Source of the DNA: Chryseobacterium sp. OV279
GTDB taxonomy: Bacteria; Bacteroidota; Bacteroidia; Flavobacteriales; Weeksellaceae
Direction of reading: 5' to 3'
Assembly: GCF_900128945.1 (NCBI RefSeq)
Contig: NZ_FQUD01000004.1
Coordinates: 310,001-374,000 of the forward strand
Length of the DNA: 64,000 nt
Under the pieces are notes generated by a model. It saw only the letters and a program-made list of their open reading frames with translations. It was not told the origin of the DNA and searched no databases. The position numbers and the translations under genes are program-made. Of the stretch, positions 51,001 to 59,793 are shown piece after piece; position 1 is the stretch's first letter, and each line of letters starts with the position of its first letter.

Positions 51001-51063
51001 AAGAGCAAAGAACAAAGAGTAAAGAGCAAAGATGTTTAGACATCAGATATCAGACGTCAGATA
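51001..51063. repeat. Nine-unit heptad chain that changes word midway
   Basis: Five units of AAGA(G/A)(C/T)A type are followed without a break by TTAGACA and TCAGA(T/C)N units. The trinucleotide AGA recurs every seven bases, with one eight-base step at the changeover. Confidence 0.75.
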
Positions 51064-51130
51064 TTTAAAAACAGGCGGATATTATAGATAAAGGCAGGAT
51101 AGATGATAAGTTTGAAAAACAACGGATTTT

Positions 51131-51165
51131 TAACCATGTCAAGGTTCAAAACCTTGACATGGTTA
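51131..51165. repeat. Near-perfect palindrome with 16-bp stem
   Basis: TAACCATGTCAAGGTT (51131-51146), loop CAA, then its exact complement (51150-51165). There is no T-run on either side, so it is not a standard terminator; it looks like a REP-type palindromic element. Confidence 0.75.
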
Positions 51166-51271
51166 ACTGGATTGCAAGGATATAAGCAGATTCAGACTTT
51201 CTTACCATCATTATCATTAGAAAAGACAGTTCTTGATAAAGATAACGGGTCAAAGAATAAAGAATATCCAT

Positions 51272-51298
51272 AAAAAAAGGACTATTAAAAAATAGCCC
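51272..51298 (-). terminator. ribH terminator
   Basis: On the minus strand: GGGCTATT / AATAGTCC 8-bp stem with one G.U pair, then seven T. Confidence 0.75.
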
Positions 51299-51323
51299 TG
51301 TATACTGTTAAGTTGTATTAAAA

Positions 51324-51842
51324 TTAAGAGTGTCCGAAACCGATGTTTCCTTTTTTGTCAGAAAGATTCTTTTTGAAATCAATCATTCTCAAAGCGGTTA
51401 CGGCAGCTTCAACCCCTTTGTTACCTAAATCTCCACCGCTTCTGGCGATAGACTGTTCCTTGGTATCATCTGTCAGAACACAGAAAATGGTAGGGGTGTC
51501 CGTTAAGATATTACAGTCTTTGATTCCCTGTGCTACTGCTGAGCATACAAAGTCGAAGTGAGGGGTTTCGCCACGGATTACGCATCCTATAGCGATCACT
51601 GCATCATATTTTCTTTCTTTGCAAAGCTGCATACTTGCGTAGTTCAGCTCAAAAGCGCCCGGAACTGGGAATAGTCTGATATTTTCTGCTTTTACCCCTT
51701 CTTTTTCAAGAATTTCCAGTGCTGCATCACGAAGATTGTAAGTTACAAAATCATTCCACTCAGAAAAAACAATGCCGATAGAAAAATCTTCGGCATTTGT
51801 TATATGAAGTGGCTTGTAATCGGATAGATTAACTGTTGCCAT
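51324..51842 (-). CDS. ribH: 6,7-dimethyl-8-ribityllumazine synthase
   Basis: 172 residues. Active-site sequences are conserved: VPGAFELNYA, GCVIRGETPHFDFVC (catalytic His95) and the VLTDDTKEQSIARSGGDLGNKG loop. It catalyses the penultimate step of riboflavin synthesis. It lies three bases after the TPR protein gene, on the same transcript. The other rib genes are not in the window. Confidence 0.95.
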   Translation of the reverse strand: MATVNLSDYKPLHITNAEDFSIGIVFSEWNDFVTYNLRDAALEILEKEGVKAENIRLFPVPGAFELNYASMQLCKERKYDAVIAIGCVIRGETPHFDFVCSAVAQGIKDCNILTDTPTIFCVLTDDTKEQSIARSGGDLGNKGVEAAVTALRMIDFKKNLSDKKGNIGFGHS

Positions 51843-51845
51843 TTT

Positions 51846-52553
51846 TTAAAAATATTTAGTCATTTCAATATAAGAATCAGACATTCCGTTATCGTAGTCC
51901 TGATATTTCTCGTCAATTGCTGAGAAGTATTTCTTAGCTTCTGCATTTTTCTTTAATCCTAATGCTACTAAACCTGCTTTTCTTGTGAAATAGTAAGTGG
52001 TGTAAGCATCGTTAGAAGCAGTTGACGCTTTGTCTAATAAAGATAGCGCTTCATCGTTTTTGTTAAGACCTGATTTTGCATCTGCCATAGCACCAAATTT
52101 CAATGCCATTAATGTTTTGTTGTCAGATGAAAATTTATCTAAAAGATCGTAAGCTTCCTGGAATTTTCCTGCTTTGAATTTCAGTAAACCTGCATTGTAA
52201 GCAGCCAGTTCACCAATCTTTGTACTTGAATATTCGTTATATGTTCCTACAAAACCTGGGTTAGCTGCAGAATTTCCACCTAAAGCTTCTTTATCTTTAC
52301 CAGATGTTTGGTTCTTCTGAGCAGCAAGGAAACCTTTTACGGCTTCAACGTTCTTTGGAGCCACTACAAACTGTTTGTAAGCAAAGAATCCTAAAACACC
52401 TAAAACCAATACCCCGAATACAATACCCAACTGCTTTGAATATTTCTCAAGGAATCTTTCCGTGTTTAAAGCCTCTCTGTCAAGGTCTTTAAAGAACTCA
52501 ACCGTTTCTTTACCTTCTTGCTCGTTCTGAGCATTGTTTCCCAATTTTGCCAT
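51846..52553 (-). CDS. TPR protein with one membrane anchor (YfgM-like)
   Basis: 235 residues. A soluble N-terminal ~45 residues (KETVEFFKDLDREALNTERFLEKYSKQ) is followed by one membrane helix (LGIVFGVLVLGVLGFFAYKQF) and then tetratricopeptide-like repeats (LAAYNAGLLKFKAGKFQEAYDLLDKFSSDN). The layout resembles YfgM, a periplasmic partner of the Sec translocon and BamB. It is transcribed from a consensus promoter and is followed by ribH. Confidence 0.82.
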   Translation of the reverse strand: MAKLGNNAQNEQEGKETVEFFKDLDREALNTERFLEKYSKQLGIVFGVLVLGVLGFFAYKQFVVAPKNVEAVKGFLAAQKNQTSGKDKEALGGNSAANPGFVGTYNEYSSTKIGELAAYNAGLLKFKAGKFQEAYDLLDKFSSDNKTLMALKFGAMADAKSGLNKNDEALSLLDKASTASNDAYTTYYFTRKAGLVALGLKKNAEAKKYFSAIDEKYQDYDNGMSDSYIEMTKYF

Positions 52554-52574
52554 AAATTCTTAAAAATTGAACTG

Positions 52575-52604
52575 CAAATTTAATTGTTTCTGAATGATTT
52601 ACAA
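52575..52604 (-). promoter_or_regulatory. Promoter of the TPR-ribH operon (consensus)
   Basis: On the minus strand: TTG (52604-52602), 19-base spacer and TAAATTTG (52582-52575), identical in -7 sequence and spacing to the gdhA promoter. ATG at 52553. Confidence 0.8.
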
Positions 52605-52661
52605 AATACTTTGAAGTATTATTGTGAAAATGTTGTGAATTGTCAGATGTTAATGGTAAAA

Positions 52662-52683
52662 ACGCTTCGACTCCGCTCAGCGT
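52662..52683. repeat. CTTCGACTCCGCTCAGC-type short intergenic repeat
   Basis: A G/C-rich stretch with a 5-bp stem (ACGCT / AGCGT) in otherwise A/T-rich DNA, followed by GACATC. Short elements with this core (CTTCGACT...CGCTCAG) recur in intergenic DNA of many bacteria; only one copy is seen here. Confidence 0.5.
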
Positions 52684-52724
52684 GACATCTTTACAACCGG
52701 TATTTTTGTTTTAATATGAAAAGC

Positions 52725-53261
52725 TTAATATTCCAGAATGCTGTAGACTTCAGCCCCGTATTTACTAAGTTTTTCAGTTCCATTAAGGTCTTTTAATCCG
52801 ATCAGGAAGCTGAACTGTGAAACGGTTGCTCCCTGTTTTTCTACCAATTTAGCGGCTGCTTCTGTAGTTCCTCCGGTTGCCAGAAGATCATCATGGATCA
52901 GGATTCTCTGTCCTTTTTTGATCTGTCCGTCACGGGTTTCTATGACAGCGCTTCCGTATTCAAGATCGTATTTTTCTGAAATGACCGGTGGGGGAAGTTT
53001 TCCTGCTTTTCTGATTAAAATAAACGGAACTTCCAACGCAACAGCGATGGCAATACCGAAAAGATAACCACGGCTTTCTATTCCGCATACGGCGTCTATT
53101 TTTCCTTTGCTGAAGGCGGCCAGTTCTGTGATGACGTCCTCATAAAGCTTCGGGTCCAGGAAAATAGGTGAAATATCCTTGAATTGGATTCCCGGGATGG
53201 GAAAATCAGGAATGTTTTCAATCGTTTGTTCCAGTCTTTTGATCAGTTCTTGTGAGGCCAT
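52725..53261 (-). CDS. apt: Adenine phosphoribosyltransferase
   Basis: 178 residues. It has the family N-terminus (IENIPDFPIPGIQFKDISPIF), the GIESRGYLFG motif and the PRPP-binding loop RILIHDDLLATGGTTEAA. It salvages adenine to AMP. Its start overlaps the stop of the upstream lipoprotein gene by one base (TAATG), so translation is probably coupled. Confidence 0.96.
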   Translation of the reverse strand: MASQELIKRLEQTIENIPDFPIPGIQFKDISPIFLDPKLYEDVITELAAFSKGKIDAVCGIESRGYLFGIAIAVALEVPFILIRKAGKLPPPVISEKYDLEYGSAVIETRDGQIKKGQRILIHDDLLATGGTTEAAAKLVEKQGATVSQFSFLIGLKDLNGTEKLSKYGAEVYSILEY

Positions 53262-54460
53262 TATGGGTTTATTTTATAGCTGGAAATTTTCCAGTCTCCA
53301 TTTACATTTTTAAGTCCGAAAGTTACTTTTAAAGAAGTTGTTTTTCCGTTCTTATCCGTTACATCATACGTTGCGTTTACGCTGGCACCGCTGGCGTTGG
53401 TCGCATTGGTTGTGATATTTTTTACACTTACATTTTTCACCGATCCAAAACCTGAAGTAGGGTTGGAGAATGATTCATAGCTTCCCCAGCTTGGGTTGCT
53501 TGAATTATCATAGGCGGCTTTAAGATTTTGAGAGCTTACACTGCTTAAAAACTTACTTACTGTATTTTTTGGATCTGCAGTCGGTTGTTTCGGTCCAGCC
53601 GGAGTCGTTGTGGTTGCGTTTGGATCTGTAGGGGTAGCCGGTGTTGCTGTAGGATTGTTTGGATCGATGACAGCGTTTGGATCCTGAGTTACAGCCGTTG
53701 AATCAGTTTTTGGCGGAGCAGGAACTTTCAGAGCTGATGGGTTTACATCAAGTCCGATTTTTGACATTTTGAATGTCTTTGCTGTCGTTTTTACTGAAAC
53801 GGTAATATCGATTTTGTTGTCTACCACTTTTGCCGCAGGAATGGAGGAGAATTTTAAATTAAATCCTTTAAAGTTATTATCCTGCATCAGGTTTTTCGCT
53901 GTTGAAAGCTTTACGCCGTTGCTGAAAACTTCCAAAGTAGCTTCTAAACCGGCTCCGGTAAATGAAACAGGATTTCCTGCAGCATCTACAAGTCTCGGAA
54001 TGATCTGAATAGCAGTAGCAGCACCGTTTCCATCATCTCCAGTAGGTCTGGTGACAATGCTTAGTGAGTTTGCTTTTACATCATTGTTATCGGTTTCCTT
54101 GGCTTTGTCATCCCCGAAGATGTTCATTTCTCCAAGAGAAGGAGGAGATGTGCTTGCCCATTCTATTCCGTTTTTCTGTGCCACTTCATCAGCCATTGTA
54201 AGAATCTCCGGAACTTTTTTTCCGTTGATCAGCTTTCCAAGGGCTTTCAGTTCTTCTACATCACCTTCTGCTTCTACACCGAAAGTCTTTAGGATATAAA
54301 GAGCTTCACTGAATTTGATCTGATTAATGGTTGAAAGGCTGGAAGTCATATCATTGATACTAGACTGCAGCGTTTTAGTATTCGTAGCATCTACATGATC
54401 CTTCCTGCATGCCGTAAAAAGCAACAGACTGAGAACAAGTAGAAAAGAAAACTTTTTCAT
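53261..54460 (-). CDS. Lipoprotein with NTF2-like C-terminal domain
   Basis: 399 residues, lipobox FTACR (LLLFTACRKD). The N-terminal half is helical then beta, with the DUF6694/DUF4878-like unknown region (FSEALYILKTFGVEAEGDVEELKALG). A Pro/Thr/Asp-rich linker (residues ~245-300) leads to a C-terminal ~100-residue NTF2-like domain (NTVSKFLSSVSSQNLKAAYDNSSN, and closing VTFGLKNVNGDWKISSYKINP). Function unknown. Coupled to apt. Confidence 0.7.
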   Translation of the reverse strand: MKKFSFLLVLSLLLFTACRKDHVDATNTKTLQSSINDMTSSLSTINQIKFSEALYILKTFGVEAEGDVEELKALGKLINGKKVPEILTMADEVAQKNGIEWASTSPPSLGEMNIFGDDKAKETDNNDVKANSLSIVTRPTGDDGNGAATAIQIIPRLVDAAGNPVSFTGAGLEATLEVFSNGVKLSTAKNLMQDNNFKGFNLKFSSIPAAKVVDNKIDITVSVKTTAKTFKMSKIGLDVNPSALKVPAPPKTDSTAVTQDPNAVIDPNNPTATPATPTDPNATTTTPAGPKQPTADPKNTVSKFLSSVSSQNLKAAYDNSSNPSWGSYESFSNPTSGFGSVKNVSVKNITTNATNASGASVNATYDVTDKNGKTTSLKVTFGLKNVNGDWKISSYKINP

Positions 54461-54476
54461 TTTATTTTGTTTACTG

Positions 54477-54484
54477 CAAATTTA
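54477..54484 (-). promoter_or_regulatory. -7 element of the lipoprotein-apt operon
   Basis: On the minus strand a perfect TAAATTTG, 17 bases before the ATG at 54460. No TTG at 17-23 bases upstream. Confidence 0.5.
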
Positions 54485-54635
54485 GTAAAACCTTTAATAA
54501 TAGCTGGTTTTTATTTTTGTTTTGTGTTTTTAGTTTGTGATAATATTTATTATTAATGATTTACTGGAATACCTCAATAATGTCAGTCTTTTTCTTGTGT
54601 AAATTATAGAGTGTTCCTATAAAATTTTCAGCGTT

Positions 54636-55652
54636 TTATTTTTTATTTACCTGTTCCTTCAGATCATCTTTGAAAAATGAACTGAAAATGGTCTGCATAT
54701 TCGGAAATGAAGACTCCTGCCAGTATTTTGTGGTATAACTGCTGTTGTCCTTATCAAATTTTACTTTTTCAATATCGTTGTCATTGCTGAAATTAAATTC
54801 TGTAGGATAAAAATTATTGTAGAGGATGATCTGGTTGTAGTCCGGTTCGCTTTTGTGTTTCAGTTTTACAAAGGCTACTTCATTGTATTCGAGGAAATCT
54901 TTCAGGGTTTTTTCCGATTCCTTTTCGAAAGACATATTCAGAATAGTTCTGATATCAAAGAATCTGAATCCGAATAACGAAAACTCTTTTTCCTGGAGCG
55001 CCGCACCGGTCACTTCGATCTGGTCTTTACGATCTCCTTTTAGTTCTTTGATGGTATTTCTTTTTGTTTTGTATTCTTCCGGATTCCCGACATTTTTAAG
55101 CTTTGGAAGCTGTAATGAGTTACCATAATCCCAGGATGATGTTTCCTTTTTTTCGTTTTTTGGACCTGTTAATCTGAAAACCCTGTATTGTTCAACATTC
55201 GTGCTTTTCAGTTTTTTGGTTTTATTGTCGAAAATGTAAGTAACGATTCCGTCAGCATAGCTATTCAGTTTACTATTCACGGTTACATAAGCATTGAAAT
55301 TCCCTTTAATGAAAATATATTTTGCAGGCTTTGAGTTTTTAATGACGACCGTTTCTATTTCCTTCACCTGATCATTTATTTTAATCACGTTCTGGTCGAA
55401 GTCGGAATAGGAGAGCGTAGCCACAGAAAAGTTATTGTAAACCAGCTGGAATTTTTCCTGTGAAGGGTTGAGCGCCTGTTTATCTATTTTGCCATCAATA
55501 TCAGAAAAGGCAAGGATGCTTCCGTCTTTTCCGAAAACGGAAACTTTAGGAAGGGGTTTATTGGTTCGTTCAGAAATAAACGTTACAGTTTGTGCCTGAA
55601 TAAAGCTAAACAGAAAAATGAACAGCGCGAAGAGCAGATAATTTCGTTTCAT
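54636..55652 (-). CDS. Exported protein with carboxypeptidase-like regulatory domain
   Basis: The start is set at 55652 (MKRNYLLFALFIFLFSFIQA, a signal peptide), giving 338 residues; the frame extends further without a signal. Residues ~20-90 form a CarboxypepD_reg-like beta-sandwich (VTFISERTNKPLPKVSVFGKDGSILAFSDIDG), followed by VVIKNS and a long mixed region ending with YYDNFYPTEF-like strands. It resembles the N-terminal, plug-less domain of Bacteroidota outer-membrane-associated proteins, without a TonB barrel. No partner gene is evident. Confidence 0.72.
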   Translation of the reverse strand: MKRNYLLFALFIFLFSFIQAQTVTFISERTNKPLPKVSVFGKDGSILAFSDIDGKIDKQALNPSQEKFQLVYNNFSVATLSYSDFDQNVIKINDQVKEIETVVIKNSKPAKYIFIKGNFNAYVTVNSKLNSYADGIVTYIFDNKTKKLKSTNVEQYRVFRLTGPKNEKKETSSWDYGNSLQLPKLKNVGNPEEYKTKRNTIKELKGDRKDQIEVTGAALQEKEFSLFGFRFFDIRTILNMSFEKESEKTLKDFLEYNEVAFVKLKHKSEPDYNQIILYNNFYPTEFNFSNDNDIEKVKFDKDNSSYTTKYWQESSFPNMQTIFSSFFKDDLKEQVNKK

Positions 55653-55764
55653 AATGATATTTGGATTTGTTGGTTTATTGAAATCATACATCAATCTCAT
55701 TATAAAGACACACAAAATTCAAAATGGTTGCCTGAACAGGTTAAAAAGTTCAGTTGTCTGCATA

Positions 55765-55797
55765 AAAAAAGACTGATCATTACAATCAGTCTTTTTT
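55765..55797. terminator. Terminator at the end of the ACIII operon
   Basis: A 13-bp stem AAAAAAGACTGAT / ATCAGTCTTTTTT with 7-base loop, starting 23 bases beyond the actF stop codon. It looks efficient in the minus direction. Confidence 0.85.
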
Positions 55798-55819
55798 ATT
55801 TTATTTCTGTTACAAGTCC

Positions 55820-57151
55820 TTAGAAAGGATACTCATAAATTTCAGATTCGTGAAGGTAAGGGTTACCTGTAGGGATCAGTTTCAGTTTAGACAATGCTGT
55901 CAGTACTGTGAACATGAATAATCCAACTACAAAAAGAAGCGCACCTAATATCAAGATGAATACTTCAGGAGTTTTCCAGTATGGACCTACTGTTCCCGGC
56001 ATTACCATATTGAAGTAATCTAAGATGTGTCCTAAAATAACCACTACAGCCATAACGGTTACTACTTTGTAATTTCTCTTGATGCTGCTGCTCACTAATA
56101 CCAATAGTGGTAATAAGAAGTTCACGATCAGCATTGGTAAGAAAGTAATTCCGTAGTGTTGGAATCTTCCGAAGAAGTAGTTCACCTCTTCCGGAACGTT
56201 CGCATACCAGTAAAGCATGAACTGAGCAAACCATGTGTACGTCCAAAGCATACTTGTAGCGAAAAGGAATACTCCTAAATCGTGTAAGTGATTGTCATTG
56301 AACTGAGGTAAGAATCCGTTTTTCTTCAGGTAAACACTTAGAAGGATAATCACAGCGATTCCGCTTGAAAGACAGCTTACCATTGAATACCAGATATACA
56401 TTGTAGAATACCAGTGAGGGTCAATAGACATCAACCAGTCCCAAGCCCAAGCTGCAGAAGCAAATCCGAAGAATGCGATATATCCAACTGCCCATCTGTA
56501 AAGGAACTGATACTCAACCAAAGATTTTGTATCGTCCACTTTTTTAGACTGTGCTTTCAGTTTCCATGCGAAGAATGATGCTCCGATTACGTAGATCAAT
56601 GTTCTGATCGCATAGAAAGGGATGTTTAAGAATCTTTTCTTTTCGAATAGGATCACATCGAAATGTGCAGAATTAGGATCTGTCAAATCCGGATCCATCC
56701 AGTGGAAAATATGACCTTGGTGGAAGATATTCAGTAACATTAAGATTACTAAAATAGCACCTCCATAAGGAATATAAGAAGCAATAGCTTCCATTACTCT
56801 TGTAATAATGATTGGCCATCCTGCATGAGCTGCATGCTGAATACAGTAGAAAAATAATACGGCACAACTTACTCCGAAGAAAAATACAGCTACGAAATGT
56901 ATTGATGCTAAAGGCGAATTATGAATCTGCATTGTCGCATGCTCTAAATGAGAAGCTTCATCCTGAGGTCCTACCATTTCACTAGAGTGAGTAGGTGCTG
57001 TGTGACCTGCAGAGTGAACTGCCTCCATCATTTCTTTAATTCTCTCTGTACTGATTCCATGATTCATGAAATAACCAATACCAAACAGAACTAAACCTAC
57101 AACAAGAAGTATTAGAGAAGTTGATTTTAATTTTGGTGAAAAACTATACAT
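55820..57151 (-). CDS. actF: ACIII subunit ActF (membrane protein)
   Basis: 443 residues with about ten membrane helices. The N-terminal helix is followed by a His-rich soluble loop (ERIKEMMEAVHSAGHTAPTHS). The rest fits the shorter NrfD-like ActF subunit of alternative complex III, including the WAWDWLMSIDPHWYSTMYIWY segment. Alternative complex III oxidises quinol and passes electrons to a cytochrome c or directly to an oxidase. It is the last gene of the operon and is followed by a terminator; no cox genes follow in the window. Confidence 0.88.
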   Translation of the reverse strand: MYSFSPKLKSTSLILLVVGLVLFGIGYFMNHGISTERIKEMMEAVHSAGHTAPTHSSEMVGPQDEASHLEHATMQIHNSPLASIHFVAVFFFGVSCAVLFFYCIQHAAHAGWPIIITRVMEAIASYIPYGGAILVILMLLNIFHQGHIFHWMDPDLTDPNSAHFDVILFEKKRFLNIPFYAIRTLIYVIGASFFAWKLKAQSKKVDDTKSLVEYQFLYRWAVGYIAFFGFASAAWAWDWLMSIDPHWYSTMYIWYSMVSCLSSGIAVIILLSVYLKKNGFLPQFNDNHLHDLGVFLFATSMLWTYTWFAQFMLYWYANVPEEVNYFFGRFQHYGITFLPMLIVNFLLPLLVLVSSSIKRNYKVVTVMAVVVILGHILDYFNMVMPGTVGPYWKTPEVFILILGALLFVVGLFMFTVLTALSKLKLIPTGNPYLHESEIYEYPF

Positions 57152-57159
57152 TTCTTTTC

Positions 57160-57861
57160 TTATTTTTTAGTTTCGGTAGTAGTCTCTGTTGCAGCTGCAG
57201 CTGGTGTAGCTGTAGCCGTTGTAGCTGCTGCGGGTGCTGCTGCTCCTTTTTTGAAGGCACTCATCACATACATGGCCACTCTCCATCTGTCTCCAGCGTT
57301 AAGCTGACCAGCATAAGATCCCATTGCATTTCTACCGTTAGTTAATACATAATGAACAGATCCTACAGTAAGCTCTCTGTCAGCATAGTTTGGTACACCA
57401 GAGAAAGCACCGCTTTGTACAATTGGACCTTGTCCATCACCACCAGTTCCGTGACATGCAGCACAAGTATGATCGAACAGCATTTTTCCTCTTTCAATAT
57501 CCTTAGCTGCGTTAGCTGGATTAAGAGGAGATCCTGTCATCTTTTTGGATGCATCGTAACCTGCGTTATATTCATCTACATTTTTAGGAAGAAGACTTTC
57601 TTCGAAAATTCCGTCTTTATTCTGAGCAACTGAACCTTCTACAGGAGCAAGACCTGTTGCAAAGCTATTTTTAACGAAAGCAGGGATTTCATTTTCATGA
57701 TCTGAATAAGCATCCTGAGCTTTCATCAATGGATCGTAAGCTACCGGAAAATACATATCCGGGAAATATACCAATGGTGTATTTTCTTTTGGTCCGCAAG
57801 AATTAAGTAAAACCGTTGCTAAACCTAAAATAGCTGTAATTTTTAATACATTCTTTTTCAT
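57160..57861 (-). CDS. actE: ACIII subunit ActE (monohaem cytochrome c lipoprotein)
   Basis: 233 residues. A lipobox (LLNSCGPKEN, Cys22) anchors it to the membrane. One CxxCH haem site, CAACH (133-137), has a likely axial Met in the RNAMGSY segment ~45 residues later. The C-terminal ~30 residues are an Ala/Thr-rich tail (APAAATTATATPAAAATETTTE). Within ACIII, ActE is a small cytochrome that transfers electrons between haems. It begins one base after actD ends and is followed by actF. Confidence 0.93.
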   Translation of the reverse strand: MKKNVLKITAILGLATVLLNSCGPKENTPLVYFPDMYFPVAYDPLMKAQDAYSDHENEIPAFVKNSFATGLAPVEGSVAQNKDGIFEESLLPKNVDEYNAGYDASKKMTGSPLNPANAAKDIERGKMLFDHTCAACHGTGGDGQGPIVQSGAFSGVPNYADRELTVGSVHYVLTNGRNAMGSYAGQLNAGDRWRVAMYVMSAFKKGAAAPAAATTATATPAAAATETTTETKK

Positions 57862-57862
57862 T

Positions 57863-58384
57863 TTAAGCGTCTTTAACAGTTATTTCTTCAACTCCAGTTT
57901 CAATAAGTAACTGCTTTACAGACTCTACGTCTTCAGTTACAAACTCCATTAGGAATTTATCATCAGTAGTTCTTGGATCTGGGTTCTGAGCCGGAGCTCC
58001 CGGATACATTTTGTTTCTAACCAAGAAAGTTAAAGACATCATGTGAGCGGCACAGAATACCATTAATTCGAACATAGGTACCACGAATGCAGGCATGTTG
58101 TGTGCCCAGTCAAAAGCTGGTTTACCACCAATATTCTGAGGCCAGTCATGATTCATCACATACCACGTTACCGTAGCACCGATGGTCACTCCATATAGAG
58201 CATAGAAGAATGCAGCATCTGAAATTCTGGTTTTCTTTAAACCTAGAGCTTTGTCAAGTCCGTGAACCGGAAACGGAGTATACACTTCGTTGATCGCAAT
58301 TCCTTTATCGTTGAATGCCTTAACGCCGTTCATTAAATCGTCGTCATCGGCATAAAGTCCGTATACAATTTTAGTGGTGCTCAT
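57863..58384 (-). CDS. actD: ACIII subunit ActD (DUF3341)
   Basis: The start is set at 58384 (MSTTKIVYGLYADDDDLMNG), which gives 173 residues; an upstream ATG at 58411 would add nine residues. Two membrane helices are present (FFYALYGVTIGATVTWYVM and a second around PMFELMVFCAAHMMSLTFL). It is the DUF3341 subunit that peripherally stabilises the ACIII membrane part. It overlaps the actC 3' end by 14 bases. Confidence 0.92.
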   Translation of the reverse strand: MSTTKIVYGLYADDDDLMNGVKAFNDKGIAINEVYTPFPVHGLDKALGLKKTRISDAAFFYALYGVTIGATVTWYVMNHDWPQNIGGKPAFDWAHNMPAFVVPMFELMVFCAAHMMSLTFLVRNKMYPGAPAQNPDPRTTDDKFLMEFVTEDVESVKQLLIETGVEEITVKDA

Positions 58385-59768
58385 CTCCTTCTTTTGCTTT
58401 ATAAGTTTCACCTGAAATTTTCAGAATCGATTTTAATTCAGCCTGTGCAATTACAGGGAACGTTCTTGCGTATAGTAAGAATAATACAGAGAAGAATCCG
58501 ATTGTTCCTAAATATACACCCACATCAATGATCGTTGGCTTAAACATAGTCCAAGATCCTGGTAAGTAATCTCTCGAAAGGTTGATAACGATAATATCAA
58601 AACGCTCAAACCACATACCGATGTTAATAATTAACGCGATAATAAATGTAGCGATAATGTTTGTTCTTACTCTCTTGAACCAGAATAATGCAGGAACAAT
58701 CAAGTTACAAGTAATCAACGCCCAGAATGCCCACCAGTAAGGTCCTACTGCAGCACCCGGTGAAAGGTAAGTAAAGTCTTCAAATCTTGATCCGGAATAC
58801 CATCCGATAAAATATTCAGTAGCATAAGCCACCGTTACCATACCACCTGTAAGAACGATTACGATGTTCATAATTTCAATATGATACATTGTGATGTATT
58901 CTTCTAAGTGACATACTTTTCTGGCAATCAACAATAGCGTCTGTACCATCGCGAATCCTGAGAAAATCGCACCGGCTACGAAGTAAGGAGGGTAGATTGT
59001 AGAGTGCCATCCTTTAATAACCGACGTTGCGAAGTCAAATGATACCGTGGTGTGTACTGAGAATACAAGTGGAGTTGCTAAACCTGCAAGAACCAAAGAA
59101 AGTTCTTCGAATCTCTGCCAGTGTTTTGCTTTACCACCCCATCCAAACGCCAGGAATGTATAAATTTTCTTAGTCCAAGGAGTTTTAGCTCTATCTCTGA
59201 TCATTGCAAAGTCAGGGATAAGTCCCATGAACCAGAATACAGTTGATACTGAGAAATACGTTGAGATAGCAAATACGTCCCAAAGTAGAGGAGAGTTAAA
59301 GTTCCCCCAAAGAGAACCGAACTGGTTAGGTAATGGGAATACCCAGTATCCTACCCAAACTCTACCCATGTGGATTACAGGGAAGATTGCTGCCTGTACA
59401 ACCGCAAAGATCGTCATCGCCTCTGCAGATCTGTTTACAGACATTCTCCAACGCTGTCTAAATAATAATAATACTGCGGAGATAAGTGTTCCGGCGTGAC
59501 CGATACCTACCCACCATACGAAGTTGGTAATATCCCAACCCCAGTTAATAGTTCTGTTAAGCCCCCATGCTCCAATACCTGTCCCGATAGTGTAGGCGAT
59601 ACAGCCGAATCCGTATAGAAATAGAACTAAGGCTGCGTATAGTGAGATCCACCATAATTTACCTGCTCTTTCTTCGATAGGTCGTGCGATATCTTCCGTA
59701 ATATCGTGATAAGTTTTGTGACCAATAATTAGAGGTTCCCTTATCGGAGCTTCGTAATGTCCTGACAT
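58371..59768 (-). CDS. actC: ACIII subunit ActC (NrfD-like)
   Basis: 465 residues with about ten membrane helices. It belongs to the NrfD/PsrC family; the quinol site would lie near the periplasmic face. Landmarks are GLNRTINWGWDITNFVWWVGIGHAGT and PQPVFSVHTTVSFDFATSVIKGWHS-type segments. It anchors ActB and accepts quinol electrons. Starts 25 bases after actB ends. Confidence 0.94.
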   Translation of the reverse strand: MSGHYEAPIREPLIIGHKTYHDITEDIARPIEERAGKLWWISLYAALVLFLYGFGCIAYTIGTGIGAWGLNRTINWGWDITNFVWWVGIGHAGTLISAVLLLFRQRWRMSVNRSAEAMTIFAVVQAAIFPVIHMGRVWVGYWVFPLPNQFGSLWGNFNSPLLWDVFAISTYFSVSTVFWFMGLIPDFAMIRDRAKTPWTKKIYTFLAFGWGGKAKHWQRFEELSLVLAGLATPLVFSVHTTVSFDFATSVIKGWHSTIYPPYFVAGAIFSGFAMVQTLLLIARKVCHLEEYITMYHIEIMNIVIVLTGGMVTVAYATEYFIGWYSGSRFEDFTYLSPGAAVGPYWWAFWALITCNLIVPALFWFKRVRTNIIATFIIALIINIGMWFERFDIIVINLSRDYLPGSWTMFKPTIIDVGVYLGTIGFFSVLFLLYARTFPVIAQAELKSILKISGETYKAKEGDEHH

Positions 59769-59793
59769 TTTTTACCTATTTATTATTTAAACT

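Larger units (their letters stand above)
50866..51323. other. Intergenic region rich in repeats
   Basis: 458 bases without a gene. It contains the LtaS-like promoter, a chain of nine 7-base words (51001-51063), a 16-bp-stem palindrome (51131-51165), and the ribH terminator (51272-51298). Confidence 0.65.
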
